Assembly (NCBI RefSeq): GCF_001715295.1
Contig: NZ_MDKB01000003.1
Span: forward strand, 513,954 to 577,953
Direction: 5' to 3'
Length of the DNA stretch: 64,000 bases
From: Streptomyces griseus
GTDB lineage: Bacteria > Actinomycetota > Actinomycetes > Streptomycetales > Streptomycetaceae
The translations under genes and the position numbers were made by a program. A model generated the notes under the pieces. That model was given only the letters and a program-made list of their open reading frames with translations. It was not told the DNA's origin and ran no database searches. Below, piece after piece: positions 1 through 7,964 of this stretch (its first letter is position 1; every line of letters begins with the position of its first letter).

Positions 1-2
1 AG

Positions 3-1610
3 GCGGCGGTCCACTGGCTCGAGAACCGGAGAACGACGGAGGCGACCTTTCTCGTCAAGTCGCTCCTGGACCGGAACGGGCTGCGGGGCCAGGCGCTGCA
101 CGACGCGGTGGACATCCTGCTCGACGATTACACCGCCCCTGACGCACTCTCCACGAGCTACATCCTTCCGCCTCTGCTCGAGCGGATGCGCGTCTGCGGG
201 GATCTCCGGCCGGATCAGAGCAAAGAGGTGTTCTCACGCGCCTTCGCCTGGCTCTCCCACCACGGCGAGACACCGGCCGCGGGGCATGTGCTGGCGGCAC
301 TGGTAGCAGCGCCGATCCCCTACGACAAGACCGCGCACCGGGCCCTGCATCTGGCACTCATCTGGTTGCGCGACAACCCCACGGACCCTCAGGGCGGAAG
401 GCTCCACTCCAGCGTCCTGAAAACCCGCATCAAGCTGACCGACGACGACTGGGACTGCCTCAGGGAACTGACCCCGGAGTGGCTGAAGACACAGGGTACG
501 GAACACCTTTCGTGGCCTTCGGTGTTCGCCGGGGCGGTACGCAGGAGGATCCTGGAGGGCGAGGACCTCCGCGCCCTGGCTTCCGCCGCCCTGGATCTGT
601 ACGAGAGGGATCCGCTGCCCTCGGGGGTCCGCAACCTGGTGCAGCCGCTGCTGATGGAGACCGAGCTCGATGAGGCACTGCCGGCCCGGCTCCTGGCTCT
701 GACCTTCGGCATCCTTCGTGAGAACCCCACCGACCCGCAGAACAGCTACCTGCTGACCTCGCTGTTCCGGGGGCCCTACCTGCCCCCCGAGGCGGCCGCC
801 GACGCGGTGTCGGCGACGGTGAAGTGGCTGGACGGGAACCCCAGGGACAGCAGCGGGATCCGCCTGCTGTCCACCGCTCTGGCACTCGACTGCGTCCCGG
901 GCGGCAGCCTCGACCCCCTGGCCAACCGCGCGGTCGACCGGATCACGTTGCGCACGCTGGGGAAGCCGGACGGCCTGCGTCTGCTGGAGACACTCCGTTC
1001 CCACCGGGCGATGTACCCCCCGACCTGGAACCGCGTCGTCTCCCGCACGTGCTCGATCCTGAGGAACGCCACCCGGAACGATGACGTCTTCGCCGTGCTC
1101 GCCGTACTGCTGAGGAGCCGTGAGGGCCTCTCCCCGGTGGTCCTGAACGACCTTCACGCCCGATGCCTGAGTTGGGCGGGCACCTCCCTGCCGACCGGCT
1201 ACCGCCCGAAGGCGGGCAGCCAGGTGCTCGGCCTCGTGCTCGAACATCCCCGGCTCTCCCGGAGGCAGGCGGAGGACGCGGTGGAGATCGCGCTGCGCTG
1301 GATGGGACCGACGCCCGGCGCGACCCAGTTCGGCAGAGTCCTGGCCGCCGTACTGGGTCTCAACGACCTCCCCGCGGAGCTGACTCGAGCCGCGGTCGGT
1401 ACGAGCCTGCAGTGGCTGGAACGATTCGCCACCCGCGCCGACGCCGCCCCCGTCCTCCTCGGCGTCTGCGGTTCGTCGCTCACCCAGGCGGACACGGTCC
1501 GGGCCGCGCACTGTTGCGCGACCTGGCTGAGCGCCCGCGGGGAGGGTGACCCGGAACAGGTCCGCCGCATCGCCGAGTGCCGCAAGCGCCTGGTGTTGCG
1601 CATCAAGTAG
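3..1610 (+). CDS. Helical-repeat protein, C-terminal part (5' end outside window)
   Basis: The frame is open from the first bases of the window, so the gene starts upstream; an internal GTG at 108 is not a convincing start. The visible 535 residues are about twelve degenerate alpha-helical repeats of roughly 38-42 residues, each with an aromatic-Leu anchor (AWL, IWL, KWL, QWL, TWL), often a following Asn-Pro-x-Asp, and a leucine-rich second helix. No catalytic domain is visible. Such arrays usually act as binding or sensing regions, so the missing N-terminal part may hold the active domain; that is inference. It ends twelve bases before the original glutamine synthetase terminator and is convergent with that gene. 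I cannot name the family. Confidence 0.7.
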   Translation, partial: AAVHWLENRRTTEATFLVKSLLDRNGLRGQALHDAVDILLDDYTAPDALSTSYILPPLLERMRVCGDLRPDQSKEVFSRAFAWLSHHGETPAAGHVLAALVAAPIPYDKTAHRALHLALIWLRDNPTDPQGGRLHSSVLKTRIKLTDDDWDCLRELTPEWLKTQGTEHLSWPSVFAGAVRRRILEGEDLRALASAALDLYERDPLPSGVRNLVQPLLMETELDEALPARLLALTFGILRENPTDPQNSYLLTSLFRGPYLPPEAAADAVSATVKWLDGNPRDSSGIRLLSTALALDCVPGGSLDPLANRAVDRITLRTLGKPDGLRLLETLRSHRAMYPPTWNRVVSRTCSILRNATRNDDVFAVLAVLLRSREGLSPVVLNDLHARCLSWAGTSLPTGYRPKAGSQVLGLVLEHPRLSRRQAEDAVEIALRWMGPTPGATQFGRVLAAVLGLNDLPAELTRAAVGTSLQWLERFATRADAAPVLLGVCGSSLTQADTVRAAHCCATWLSARGEGDPEQVRRIAECRKRLVLRIK

Positions 1611-1621
1611 CCGCCCCGACA

Positions 1622-1658
1622 GCTTCGGGCCGACGGTGCCGCACCGTCGGCCCGAAGC
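1622..1658. terminator. Original glutamine synthetase terminator, displaced by the element
   Basis: A 17-bp perfect stem with a 3-base loop. It matches the hairpin at 14942-14978 at a constant offset of 13,320 bases. It serves the convergent repeat-protein gene on the left and, before integration, would have served the glutamine synthetase gene. Confidence 0.8.
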
Positions 1659-1708
1659 CACGTACACGCACCCTGACGGCTCCGACCTGCGGTTACAGCA
1701 CCGGCAGG

Positions 1709-1780
1709 AGGTTCTTCAGCTCGAAGGCCGTGACCTCGCTGCGGTACTCCTCCCACTCCTGCTTCTTGTTGCGCAGGAAG
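1709..1780. repeat. attL core (displaced 3' end of the glutamine synthetase gene)
   Basis: This block is identical over 72 bp to 15029-15100. It corresponds to the last part of the glutamine synthetase coding sequence, read on the minus strand. Similarity continues leftward without gaps, but with substitutions, through the stop codon and terminator to 1622. To the right similarity stops abruptly at 1781. Bases left of the crossover should be chromosomal and bases right of it element DNA. Confidence 0.9.
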
Positions 1781-2119
1781 TTGCGTGGCGGACTCTACGA
1801 CTTGGGCGTTGCGCAACTACCCCCTTGTCACCTGCGGTAACGAGGTCATCCCTGGTCGTCGTTGGCTACTGCCAGTTGACGCTCGACGGCCCATAGACGG
1901 CCCAGATAAGGCACCCAGTCACCGCCAGAAGCCTTCAGACAGAGGCGGGTTCAGGCCGGCATGCGCCAGGAGTCCCGAGAAGCGCAGACGACGCCCGGCG
2001 CGTTGGCGTCTCACCAAGCTAAACCAGTCCCGAACAGCGCCTGGATAGGTCATCCTTGTCCCACATGCCCGCTGCCTGGCACGTCGGACCGCAGCGCTAC
2101 GCAGGCAGAGAGGTAACGA
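1781..2119. other. Non-coding left arm of the element and RT gene leader
   Basis: This 339-bp stretch between attL and the RT gene shows no convincing coding frame. It holds a 10-bp palindrome (gttgcgcaac, near 1808), the arm-type repeat at 1885-1905, and short inverted pairs such as tgcctg...caggca within about 2068-2106. It probably combines integrase or Xis binding with the RT promoter. It could also encode a non-coding RNA used by the reverse transcriptase, but no clear msr/msd-like fold is visible. Confidence 0.45.
1885..1905 (+). repeat. Putative integrase arm-type site, left arm
   Basis: Two tandem copies of gacggccca (gacggcccata-gacggcccag). The same 21-bp motif with one mismatch lies at 14908-14928 in the same orientation. 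In the excised circle the two would lie about 100 bp on either side of the 72-bp core, the geometry expected for arm-type integrase sites. Confidence 0.6.
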
Positions 2120-3628
2120 ATGAGCAGTCGCATCGACACCATGGCCGTGGCGAAAAACCTTGACTCGATTCAGCTGGAGCGACTTCCTCGGCTTATCGTG
2201 GATGAGTGTCTCGTCGACTGCCCACGTGAGCTTGCAGCCACAGCCGACATGATTCTCGCGGGGCACCTCTCACTACCGCACGAGACAATAGCGATGCCCA
2301 AGAAGCGCTCCGGCCCGAGGCCCGTCACTATCGCAAGCACTGCGGCACGAGTGGCCTATTCAGCTCTGGTTCAGCACCTGGGTGAAGCACTGGGACCAAA
2401 GAGCCGAGAAGAGGGAAACTGGGAGAAATACAAATCGTTCGCAATCGATAGCGAGAGTGACTACATCGTACGATTCGACATCGCCTCCTATTACGAGTTC
2501 ATCGATCATCACATCTTGGAACAGCAGGTTCTGACGCACACCCTTAGCCCGGAATCTGCCACGAATCTGAGAAACGCCCTTTCCTCTGTGGTAGGTGGGG
2601 CCAGAGGCCTCCCGCAGCTTTCAACGGCAAGCGATCATCTGGCAGACCTATATATCGGCACTCTTGAGAGACAGCTCACTCGCGAGGGTTACTCAATCGT
2701 GCGCTTTGTCGATGACTTTACTGCCGCATGCACGGACTGGGAAACAGCGAATGTAATCATCGAACGGGCTGCGGAGTACGCGCGCGGTATCGGCCTGGTG
2801 CTTTCGAGCGAGAAGACAAGCATCAGCAAACGCGCGACCGTTATCGCGGCAGAGGAATCCGAGGCTCGCTTTATCAATGACTCCTTCGAGGCAGCAAAGA
2901 TCGAACTTTCACAGGTATTCCTGTGGGGCGACTACGGCGACTTGATAAGCGAGACAAGTCAACCCGACGACGAGGAAGCAATGCAGGCGGCCATGTGGTC
3001 TGTTCTTCACGAGTGGCTAAATGCTGTGAGAGCGGCCGCACCTGAGGATTCGTTCCGCCTTGAAGGCCACTACCGAACTTTCCTTCCCGGTGCTCTGGGC
3101 TGGCTCCGCGGATACAACCAACGCGTCCCTGACGAAGTCCTTCATGAAGTTGTGTTTAAGCATCCCCTGTTTCTGGTCTCCGTTTGCGGATACGTGCTGT
3201 CACGCAACGAAAAGTTCGCCCTTTGGGAGGACCCGTGGCCAACCATCCGCAAACTCGCAGTCATGGGGCGCCAGAGCCCCTGGGCGAAGCTGTGGCTACT
3301 TGACACAGTCACGAAGACGAAAGTGCGAACTGAAAGCTCCCACGATTACCCTCCTGTGATGGAGTGGGTGGACCGCCAGCTCTCCGACCGACACGAGGTA
3401 GTCCGCGCCCAGGCCGCCTGGGCAGCGGCATGCCATGGACGGCTCACAGAAAGGGACCTGACGGACCTCTACACTCGCGCAACCCCTGTGAGTCAACCCG
3501 CCCTGGCCGCATGTATGGGAAAACAGGGAACAATCGGGAAGTCCGTCGTTAATGCTGTGAGCCAAGACGGCCCAATGATAAAGAAGGCTTATGAGTGGGC
3601 AAAAAAGCAGCAGGATTCAGAGAACTGA
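2120..3628 (+). CDS. Reverse transcriptase, Abi/unknown-group type
   Basis: This 502-residue protein has an N-terminal reverse transcriptase fold. A KKRSGPRPVTI block lies near residues 61-71, VRFDIASYYEFIDHH contains catalytic Asp120, GLPQLSTASDHL is at 153-164, RFVDDF contains Asp188-Asp189, and LSSEKTSI follows. The x-V-D-D box and the absence of a maturase X domain or HNH domain argue against a group II intron. The roughly 300-residue C-terminal part is helical with HEAT-like stretches (RHEVVRAQAAWAAA near 394), as in Abi-type RTs. The start is set by gagagg just upstream. Its stop overlaps the start of the HEPN gene, and G+C is visibly lower than in neighbouring genes. It is probably an anti-phage effector or sensor; the exact class is unassigned. 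Confidence 0.85.
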   Translation: MSSRIDTMAVAKNLDSIQLERLPRLIVDECLVDCPRELAATADMILAGHLSLPHETIAMPKKRSGPRPVTIASTAARVAYSALVQHLGEALGPKSREEGNWEKYKSFAIDSESDYIVRFDIASYYEFIDHHILEQQVLTHTLSPESATNLRNALSSVVGGARGLPQLSTASDHLADLYIGTLERQLTREGYSIVRFVDDFTAACTDWETANVIIERAAEYARGIGLVLSSEKTSISKRATVIAAEESEARFINDSFEAAKIELSQVFLWGDYGDLISETSQPDDEEAMQAAMWSVLHEWLNAVRAAAPEDSFRLEGHYRTFLPGALGWLRGYNQRVPDEVLHEVVFKHPLFLVSVCGYVLSRNEKFALWEDPWPTIRKLAVMGRQSPWAKLWLLDTVTKTKVRTESSHDYPPVMEWVDRQLSDRHEVVRAQAAWAAACHGRLTERDLTDLYTRATPVSQPALAACMGKQGTIGKSVVNAVSQDGPMIKKAYEWAKKQQDSEN

Positions 3629-4158
3629 CCAGTTCGGGCGAACAGTGCATCGAGACACTATCTCGCCTCGCGCTTCGCGTAGAACACTCAGTGGTCAGCC
3701 CGGAATGGATTTTCATTGACGCCGTGACCGCCGTGGAAGTGCATGTGGACCGAACCATAGACACCCTAGTCTCCACCTCAGGGGTGTCAGATAGTCGGTT
3801 CGGGCGAGCCCTCCTGACCAAGCTCGGCGACGACATGAATCGGAGTTGGCCAGCTCGCTACGAGTGGCTTTCAGGCGGGTTCGGATTCAACATAAGAGGT
3901 CAAACATTTGAACAGAATTTTGACGTCGTCATTGAATGTCGAAATGCCATTGTTCACGGATCGGGCAGCCTGACCAGTAGACAACAGTCCAACTTTGCGC
4001 GCTTCACGGAGCTACGTCGGAGACTGGCTTCGGTTCTGAAGGTGGACGTTCACGGCGTGAACTTGGCCCTTTCGGCAGAATCCGCCAAAAGATCCATCAC
4101 AGTTAGCCGCGATTTTATCTACGGTTTCGATCTCTCCGTAGGAGATCTGAAACCTTAG
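3595..4158 (+). CDS. HEPN-domain protein, partner of the reverse transcriptase
   Basis: This 187-residue protein starts at GTG with aagaagg seven bases upstream, overlapping the RT gene by 34 bases, so the two are almost certainly co-translated. It is mostly helical and contains Arg116-Asn-Ala-Ile-Val-His121. That fits the R-x4-H signature of HEPN RNases, with the family-typical Asn after Arg. HEPN proteins commonly act as RNA-cleaving effectors in toxin-antitoxin and abortive infection systems. I infer that the RT is its regulator or partner. The RT-like Abi protein AbiA is described as carrying a HEPN region in one chain; here the domains are separate. It ends convergently with the YdcF-like gene with a 4-bp overlap. 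Confidence 0.75.
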   Translation: MGKKAAGFRELTSSGEQCIETLSRLALRVEHSVVSPEWIFIDAVTAVEVHVDRTIDTLVSTSGVSDSRFGRALLTKLGDDMNRSWPARYEWLSGGFGFNIRGQTFEQNFDVVIECRNAIVHGSGSLTSRQQSNFARFTELRRRLASVLKVDVHGVNLALSAESAKRSITVSRDFIYGFDLSVGDLKP

Positions 4159-4817
4159 AACTTAAAACTTTCGGGAACTAGTCGATTCGTGAAGCCTTGA
4201 CTCCTCAAGCGCAAGTAGGCATCACTTACGACCTCCGGGACGGCTTGACTGATCATGAACCCTTGATCGGGATAGATCAGCAACCTCTGCAGTGATCCCA
4301 CGAGCATGTCAATCACCAAGGATGCGTCGCCAATTGACGCAATGTAATCACCCATCGCCACTACCGTGGACGCACTGACAAATTCCACTCTGGGCCACAA
4401 CTTGCAGGCCGTGGCGTAGGCCCGGCGCTCCTCATAGGGTTTGCTGACCAAGAGCACGGATGAGACATCGACGCCGGCCTCTTCGAGCAAGGTCTTGGAG
4501 AAGTTGATGTTCTCGCCTGTGTTCCGCGCATTGGCTTCAACTAGCACCGCGGAACTTGGTACCCCCAACTCCAACGCTCGCTCGCGATAGTGAACGGCCT
4601 CGCCCCGCGGCATGCGGTCCCGCGTCGTGGGGCTCGTGGCGCCGGTGAAGACGATCAGCGGCATCATGCCCCGCTTGTAGAGATCGACCGTTGTGTCGGC
4701 GACCCCCAGATCGTGACTGCCCAAGCCAATCGCCACCGAGCACGGTCGCGGTTCGTGGTGCATCTGGTGGTAGTCCCATAGGAGTTGGGCGTCCGCCCAC
4801 GACCGCTCCGAGATCAC
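4155..4817 (-). CDS. YdcF/SanA-like (DUF218) protein
   Basis: A 220-residue protein of the DUF218 fold. SVAIGLGSHDLGVADTT, the Thr-Gly-Ala segment after LIVFTGA, VLVEANARNTGENI and SVLLVSKPYEERRAY are the usual conserved blocks. No signal peptide or membrane segment is visible, unlike enterobacterial SanA or ElyC, so it is probably cytoplasmic. I chose the GTG at 4817 because it overlaps the stop of the upstream GntR gene in a GTGA junction; the longer upstream frame is an antisense shadow of that gene. The tight coupling suggests a joint role in controlling the element, but the biochemical function is unknown. Confidence 0.8.
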   Translation of the reverse strand: MISERSWADAQLLWDYHQMHHEPRPCSVAIGLGSHDLGVADTTVDLYKRGMMPLIVFTGATSPTTRDRMPRGEAVHYRERALELGVPSSAVLVEANARNTGENINFSKTLLEEAGVDVSSVLLVSKPYEERRAYATACKLWPRVEFVSASTVVAMGDYIASIGDASLVIDMLVGSLQRLLIYPDQGFMISQAVPEVVSDAYLRLRSQGFTNRLVPESFKF

Positions 4818-5608
4818 GGCCGCACCTCTTCCTTGCGCGCAGAGTCCGGGACCTTGAAGTCGTACTCCCACGCGAAGCGTGAGGCTGCGTGGACGCCGAT
4901 GGCGTACTCCACGACGGTGCCGTCCGCCGTGCATGTTGTCCGGTGCAGTTCCACGACCGGCTCACCCACGGGCAGCTGTAGCTGCTTGACCTCCTCTGCT
5001 GTGGGGATGCGGGCGAACAGCTCCTCCTTCATGTGGTCGATCTCGTATCCCGCGTCGTACAGCACCCGATATCCGCCGCCTCGCCCCGCCGGCCCCGGAG
5101 TGGGATCGACGAGTCGAGTGCCCTCGACGTGCTCGGGCCGGTAGTAGCTGGTCAGGGTGTGCGTCGGCTGGTCGCCCTCCTTCACCAGGCGCGCCCGCGC
5201 GTAGACCTCCGAACCCACAGGCAGCCCGTGGGCCGCCGCAACTGCCGGCGGTGCCTCGACCCGGCTGACGTTCTGCGTCTGCTCCCCGCGTCGGTAGGCA
5301 CGCCCCGACGCGACTCGGTCCGCGATGAAGGCCACTTCGTCCCCGTCACGCCACTTGGCCTTGTCGTAGCGACTGATCCCAAGACGCTTTATCGGCGTCT
5401 GCGACCGCACGACGGTGCCGTGGCCACGAGACGAGGTGACGAGTCCTTCCGCTTCCAGCGCCTTATAGGCCTGGTGGACCGTTGACTTACTGCCCTCGCC
5501 AGCCTCGACGAGGTCTCTGATGTGCGGCAGCTGCTGTCCCGGCGCGTACTCGCCGCTCTTGATTCGGTCAGCAAGCCGGTCCGCCAGCTCGCGCCACTTC
5601 GGTGCCAT
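4814..5608 (-). CDS. GntR-family regulator (HutC/UTRA type)
   Basis: A 264-residue regulator with an N-terminal winged helix (KWRELADRLADRIKSGEYAPG, then a recognition-helix segment ending STVHQAYKALEAEG) and a C-terminal UTRA-type ligand domain. The ATG at 5608 follows gaggagg. AICEs commonly use a GntR repressor (KorSA in pSAM2) to control transfer and replication genes, and its position fits that role. Inverted repeats of agtccyaggact lie 32-104 bp upstream, so autorepression is likely. It is translationally coupled to the downstream YdcF-like gene. Confidence 0.88.
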   Translation of the reverse strand: MAPKWRELADRLADRIKSGEYAPGQQLPHIRDLVEAGEGSKSTVHQAYKALEAEGLVTSSRGHGTVVRSQTPIKRLGISRYDKAKWRDGDEVAFIADRVASGRAYRRGEQTQNVSRVEAPPAVAAAHGLPVGSEVYARARLVKEGDQPTHTLTSYYRPEHVEGTRLVDPTPGPAGRGGGYRVLYDAGYEIDHMKEELFARIPTAEEVKQLQLPVGEPVVELHRTTCTADGTVVEYAIGVHAASRFAWEYDFKVPDSARKEEVRP

Positions 5609-5639
5609 GCGTCCTCCTCGTCTCGGACTCCAGTCAAAC

Positions 5640-5712
5640 ACAGTCCCAGGACTGTTGACAGTCCTGGGACTGTGCGCCATGGTTTCCCCAGGCGCTCCGC
5701 AGTCCTAGGACA
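5640..5712. promoter_or_regulatory. Probable GntR operator cluster
   Basis: Two 16-bp sites, 5640-5655 (acagtcccaggactgt) and 5658-5673 (acagtcctgggactgt), are exact reverse complements of each other with a 2-bp spacer; each is itself nearly palindromic. A third related half-conserved copy (gcagtcctaggaca) lies at 5699-5712. They sit in front of the divergently placed GntR gene and upstream of the transfer genes. Confidence 0.65.
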
Positions 5713-6091
5713 GCAAAGCTCAAAGGCAGCCTTTGTGATGCCCCGGAGCCTCCTCGCGGTAGCGCCTGACAACTCCACAGCGTGATCCACCGGCACGGCT
5801 GCGATTGCACAGCCGAGGCGAGTGGAGACCAGCCGATCGAGAACGGACCTGATGCAAACAGGCCCCACACCCCAGATGGGGGACACGCCATCGGCTCTAA
5901 AGAACCGCAGAGCACACCTTGAAGCTGCGATGACCTCCGGGACCTCGGACCTCCCCGGAGCGAGCAGTGCCCTGCGACGAGGAGAACCGAACCCGTACCA
6001 GCGCACACGGTGCTCGATCTCTCAGCCACCCCTGTCGGGAGGTCGAGACGCCGTGGTCGCTCGTAGCCACGAATGACCGACTAAACGGCGC
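5713..6091. other. Long intergenic region upstream of the transfer genes
   Basis: About 380 bp between the operator cluster and the hairpin at 6092. Open frames here have poor codon bias and no ribosome binding site. I see no gene. The region probably holds the promoter for the rightward transfer operon. Confidence 0.4.
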
Positions 6092-6121
6092 GCGGCCCCG
6101 GTGCTGACACACCGAGGCCGC
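6092..6121 (+). terminator. Hairpin in the leader of the transfer operon
   Basis: A 12-bp stem (gcggccccggtg/caccgaggccgc, one mismatch) with a 6-base loop, about 35 bp before the first small gene. It may be an attenuator or a terminator for upstream transcription. Confidence 0.4.
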
Positions 6122-6157
6122 TGTTCGGGCCGTTCCACTGTGAAGGAGTCACGACCC

Positions 6158-6433
6158 ATGAACGTCATCGTTACTGGTCAGCTCGCCGTTACGGCGAACG
6201 ACGCGTGCCCCCTCTGCGGCTTCTGGACCTGCCGCTGCAACGGTTTCGACGTCGAGTCGCTGGAGTTCGACTCGCTCGCCGGGCAGGACGCACTGCGCGA
6301 CATCGTCGCCGAGCTCGCGGCCACCGCCGAGACGGACGTCGACACCGAGGACCTCGCGCACTTCCGCAGCCTGCTCGCCGCCCCCGTCATCGACATCCGC
6401 ACGGCCCCGAGCCTGCTGGCGGTGGCGGCATGA
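6158..6433 (+). CDS. Small Cys-rich AICE protein
   Basis: A 91-residue protein with a putative zinc-binding knuckle, Cys17-x2-Cys20-x4-Cys25-x-Cys27, followed by an acidic helical region. The ATG at 6158 follows aaggag at 6143-6148. It begins a run of overlapping genes (ATGA junctions at 6430 and 6666) that leads into the spread protein. Similar small proteins precede the transfer genes in AICEs, but no function is established and I do not recognise the family. Confidence 0.7.
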   Translation: MNVIVTGQLAVTANDACPLCGFWTCRCNGFDVESLEFDSLAGQDALRDIVAELAATAETDVDTEDLAHFRSLLAAPVIDIRTAPSLLAVAA

Positions 6434-6669
6434 GGTCCTTCGTCCACGTCGCGCTGTTCCTCCTGGTGGTGCTGGAGATGGCGGCCGGTCTGATCGCCGG
6501 ATCCGTCGCGCTCGCCAGCCTCATCACGGAGGCCGCCGCCCGCACCGCTTCCGCCGGCGCCCAGGGCCTGGCCCGCCGGGCCGGTGTCGACCCGATCTCG
6601 CTGCGGCTGCGCGAGGAGCTCGCCGCCGTACTCGCCACCAGCGCCACGACGTCCGGGGGGACGCGATGA
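6430..6669 (+). CDS. Small membrane protein of the transfer region (SpdA-like position)
   Basis: A 79-residue protein with one hydrophobic N-terminal segment (HVALFLLVVLEMAAGLIAG) and a short amphipathic tail. It overlaps its neighbours by ATGA at both ends, so the genes 6158-7880 form one translationally coupled unit. Its place directly before a SpdB-like gene suggests a role in intramycelial spread. That is inference from context only. Confidence 0.65.
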   Translation: MRSFVHVALFLLVVLEMAAGLIAGSVALASLITEAAARTASAGAQGLARRAGVDPISLRLREELAAVLATSATTSGGTR

Positions 6670-7880
6670 GCTACCGCGAAGAGAAGCGCGCCGACCAGGC
6701 CGCCGCCCGGGCGGCGGACCGCGAGGACCGGCGTCTGGAGCTAGAGACCCAGCTGGAGGCCGAGCGGCTGCGGGCCGAGGAGAAGCGGGCCGACGCCGAC
6801 GCGAAGGCCGAGCGCGAGCGGGTCGCTGCTGAGGCCAAGCGCCGCCAGGAGCAGGCCGACAAGAAGCAGGCCGATGCGAGGAAGGCCGCGAAGAAAGCCG
6901 CGTCGGCGGCGAGGCGTGCGAAGCAGCTGCGGTGGCTCAAGGCCAACCCGGCGACGCTGTTCGTCGCGTTCGTCATGGTCGCCTCGATCGTCCCGGCCGT
7001 CGTCTCCCAGGTCGGTGCGCTGTCCGGTGCGTCCGTTCACGTCGCGCTCGCCGCGCTCCTGGCGGCGATGCTCGAAGGCGGCGCCTGGGCGATCACGTTC
7101 ATGGGCAAGCAGGCCGAGGACGCGGGCCGCGAGACCCGCAAGTACCGGATCGCCACGTGGGCGACCGCGTGCGCGGCGGCCGCGGTGAACTTCTGGCACG
7201 GCCTGGAGGCGTACGCGGCCCACCCGTGGGTCGCACTCGTCCTGGGTGGGTCGTCCCTGTTCGCGATCTACATCTGGGACATGAAGACCCACGGGTCCCA
7301 CGGCCAGACCCGCGCCCAGCGCCTGGAGGCCAAGGCCCGGGCGGCTCACGCGAAGGCCCGCCGGAAGGACCACAAGGAGATTGCGGTCCAGGCCGACAAG
7401 CTGGTGTCCGCGATGCCGTTCGGTGCGATCACCGAGGAGCAGGCGTTCGCCGCCGCCTGGCGGATCCACACCGGTGCCGAGCCGGGCCTGTCGGCCGAGT
7501 TGTACGCCACGGCGACGAACGCGGTGCTGTCGCTGGGGGCCGCGTTCGAGCTCGGTGAGCACGTGCGCCCGGAGCTCCTGGAGACCGGCCTGCAGGCCGC
7601 CCGGCTCAACCCCTTCGCAGAGCTCGCCCAGAGCCCCGGAACCCAAGCGGGAATTGGGGAGTCGGCCTCTCAGACCCCCGCCCAGAAGCCGGTCGCAGGA
7701 CGGTCCGACGAGGAGCTCGACGCGATGCTCCCGGACGCTCTCGCGGCCGCCGCCGAGCTCGTCGCGGAAGGCAAGCAGATCTCCGCGACCGGCCTCGCCA
7801 AGAAGCTCCAGATCCGTCGTGAGGACGCCCTGCGTCTGCGCGACCGCGTCATCGAGGAGCGCAAGCTCCGCGCCGCCTGA
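6666..7880 (+). CDS. SpdB-like spread protein (DUF2637)
   Basis: A 404-residue protein. Residues 1-90 form a charged coiled coil rich in Glu, Ala, Lys and Arg. Residues about 96-205 hold four membrane segments separated by short loops. The C-terminal part is cytoplasmic and helical, ending in a region that resembles a winged helix (ISATGLAKKLQIRREDALRLRDRV). This is the architecture of SpdB-type proteins, which spread conjugative elements through the septa of the recipient mycelium together with TraB. It lies between the small membrane protein and the TraB-like gene. Confidence 0.82.
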   Translation: MSYREEKRADQAAARAADREDRRLELETQLEAERLRAEEKRADADAKAERERVAAEAKRRQEQADKKQADARKAAKKAASAARRAKQLRWLKANPATLFVAFVMVASIVPAVVSQVGALSGASVHVALAALLAAMLEGGAWAITFMGKQAEDAGRETRKYRIATWATACAAAAVNFWHGLEAYAAHPWVALVLGGSSLFAIYIWDMKTHGSHGQTRAQRLEAKARAAHAKARRKDHKEIAVQADKLVSAMPFGAITEEQAFAAAWRIHTGAEPGLSAELYATATNAVLSLGAAFELGEHVRPELLETGLQAARLNPFAELAQSPGTQAGIGESASQTPAQKPVAGRSDEELDAMLPDALAAAAELVAEGKQISATGLAKKLQIRREDALRLRDRVIEERKLRAA

Positions 7881-7894
7881 TCCACCCTCATCAC

Positions 7895-7938
7895 GCGAGG
7901 CCCGGCCTCCCGCCTGGCAGCTACGGGCCGGGCCTCGC
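7895..7938 (+). terminator. Strong hairpin between spdB-like and traB-like genes
   Basis: A perfect 13-bp stem (gcgaggcccggcc/ggccgggcctcgc) with an 18-base loop. It may tune traB expression relative to the upstream genes. Confidence 0.55.
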
Positions 7939-7964
7939 CACTCCCCAGAAGGAGCAGGACCAGC

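Noticed and set aside
234..1667. Long antisense frame (477 codons) opposite the repeat-protein gene
   Set aside because: High-G+C shadow: composition is Arg/Gly/Gln-rich, no ribosome binding site, and the sense frame has the regular repeats.
3567..3576. gacggccca inside the RT gene as another arm-type site
   Set aside because: Single copy only, not tandem, 1.7 kb from the core; likely chance.
2120..3628. RT gene as a group II intron or a retron
   Set aside because: No maturase X or HNH domain, no intron boundaries, and no recognisable msr/msd or retron VTG motif. The C-terminal helical region suits the Abi-type group better.
5822..6076. 84-codon frame in the gap upstream of the transfer genes
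   Set aside because: No ribosome binding site, irregular codon use, and overlap with an equally long antisense frame.
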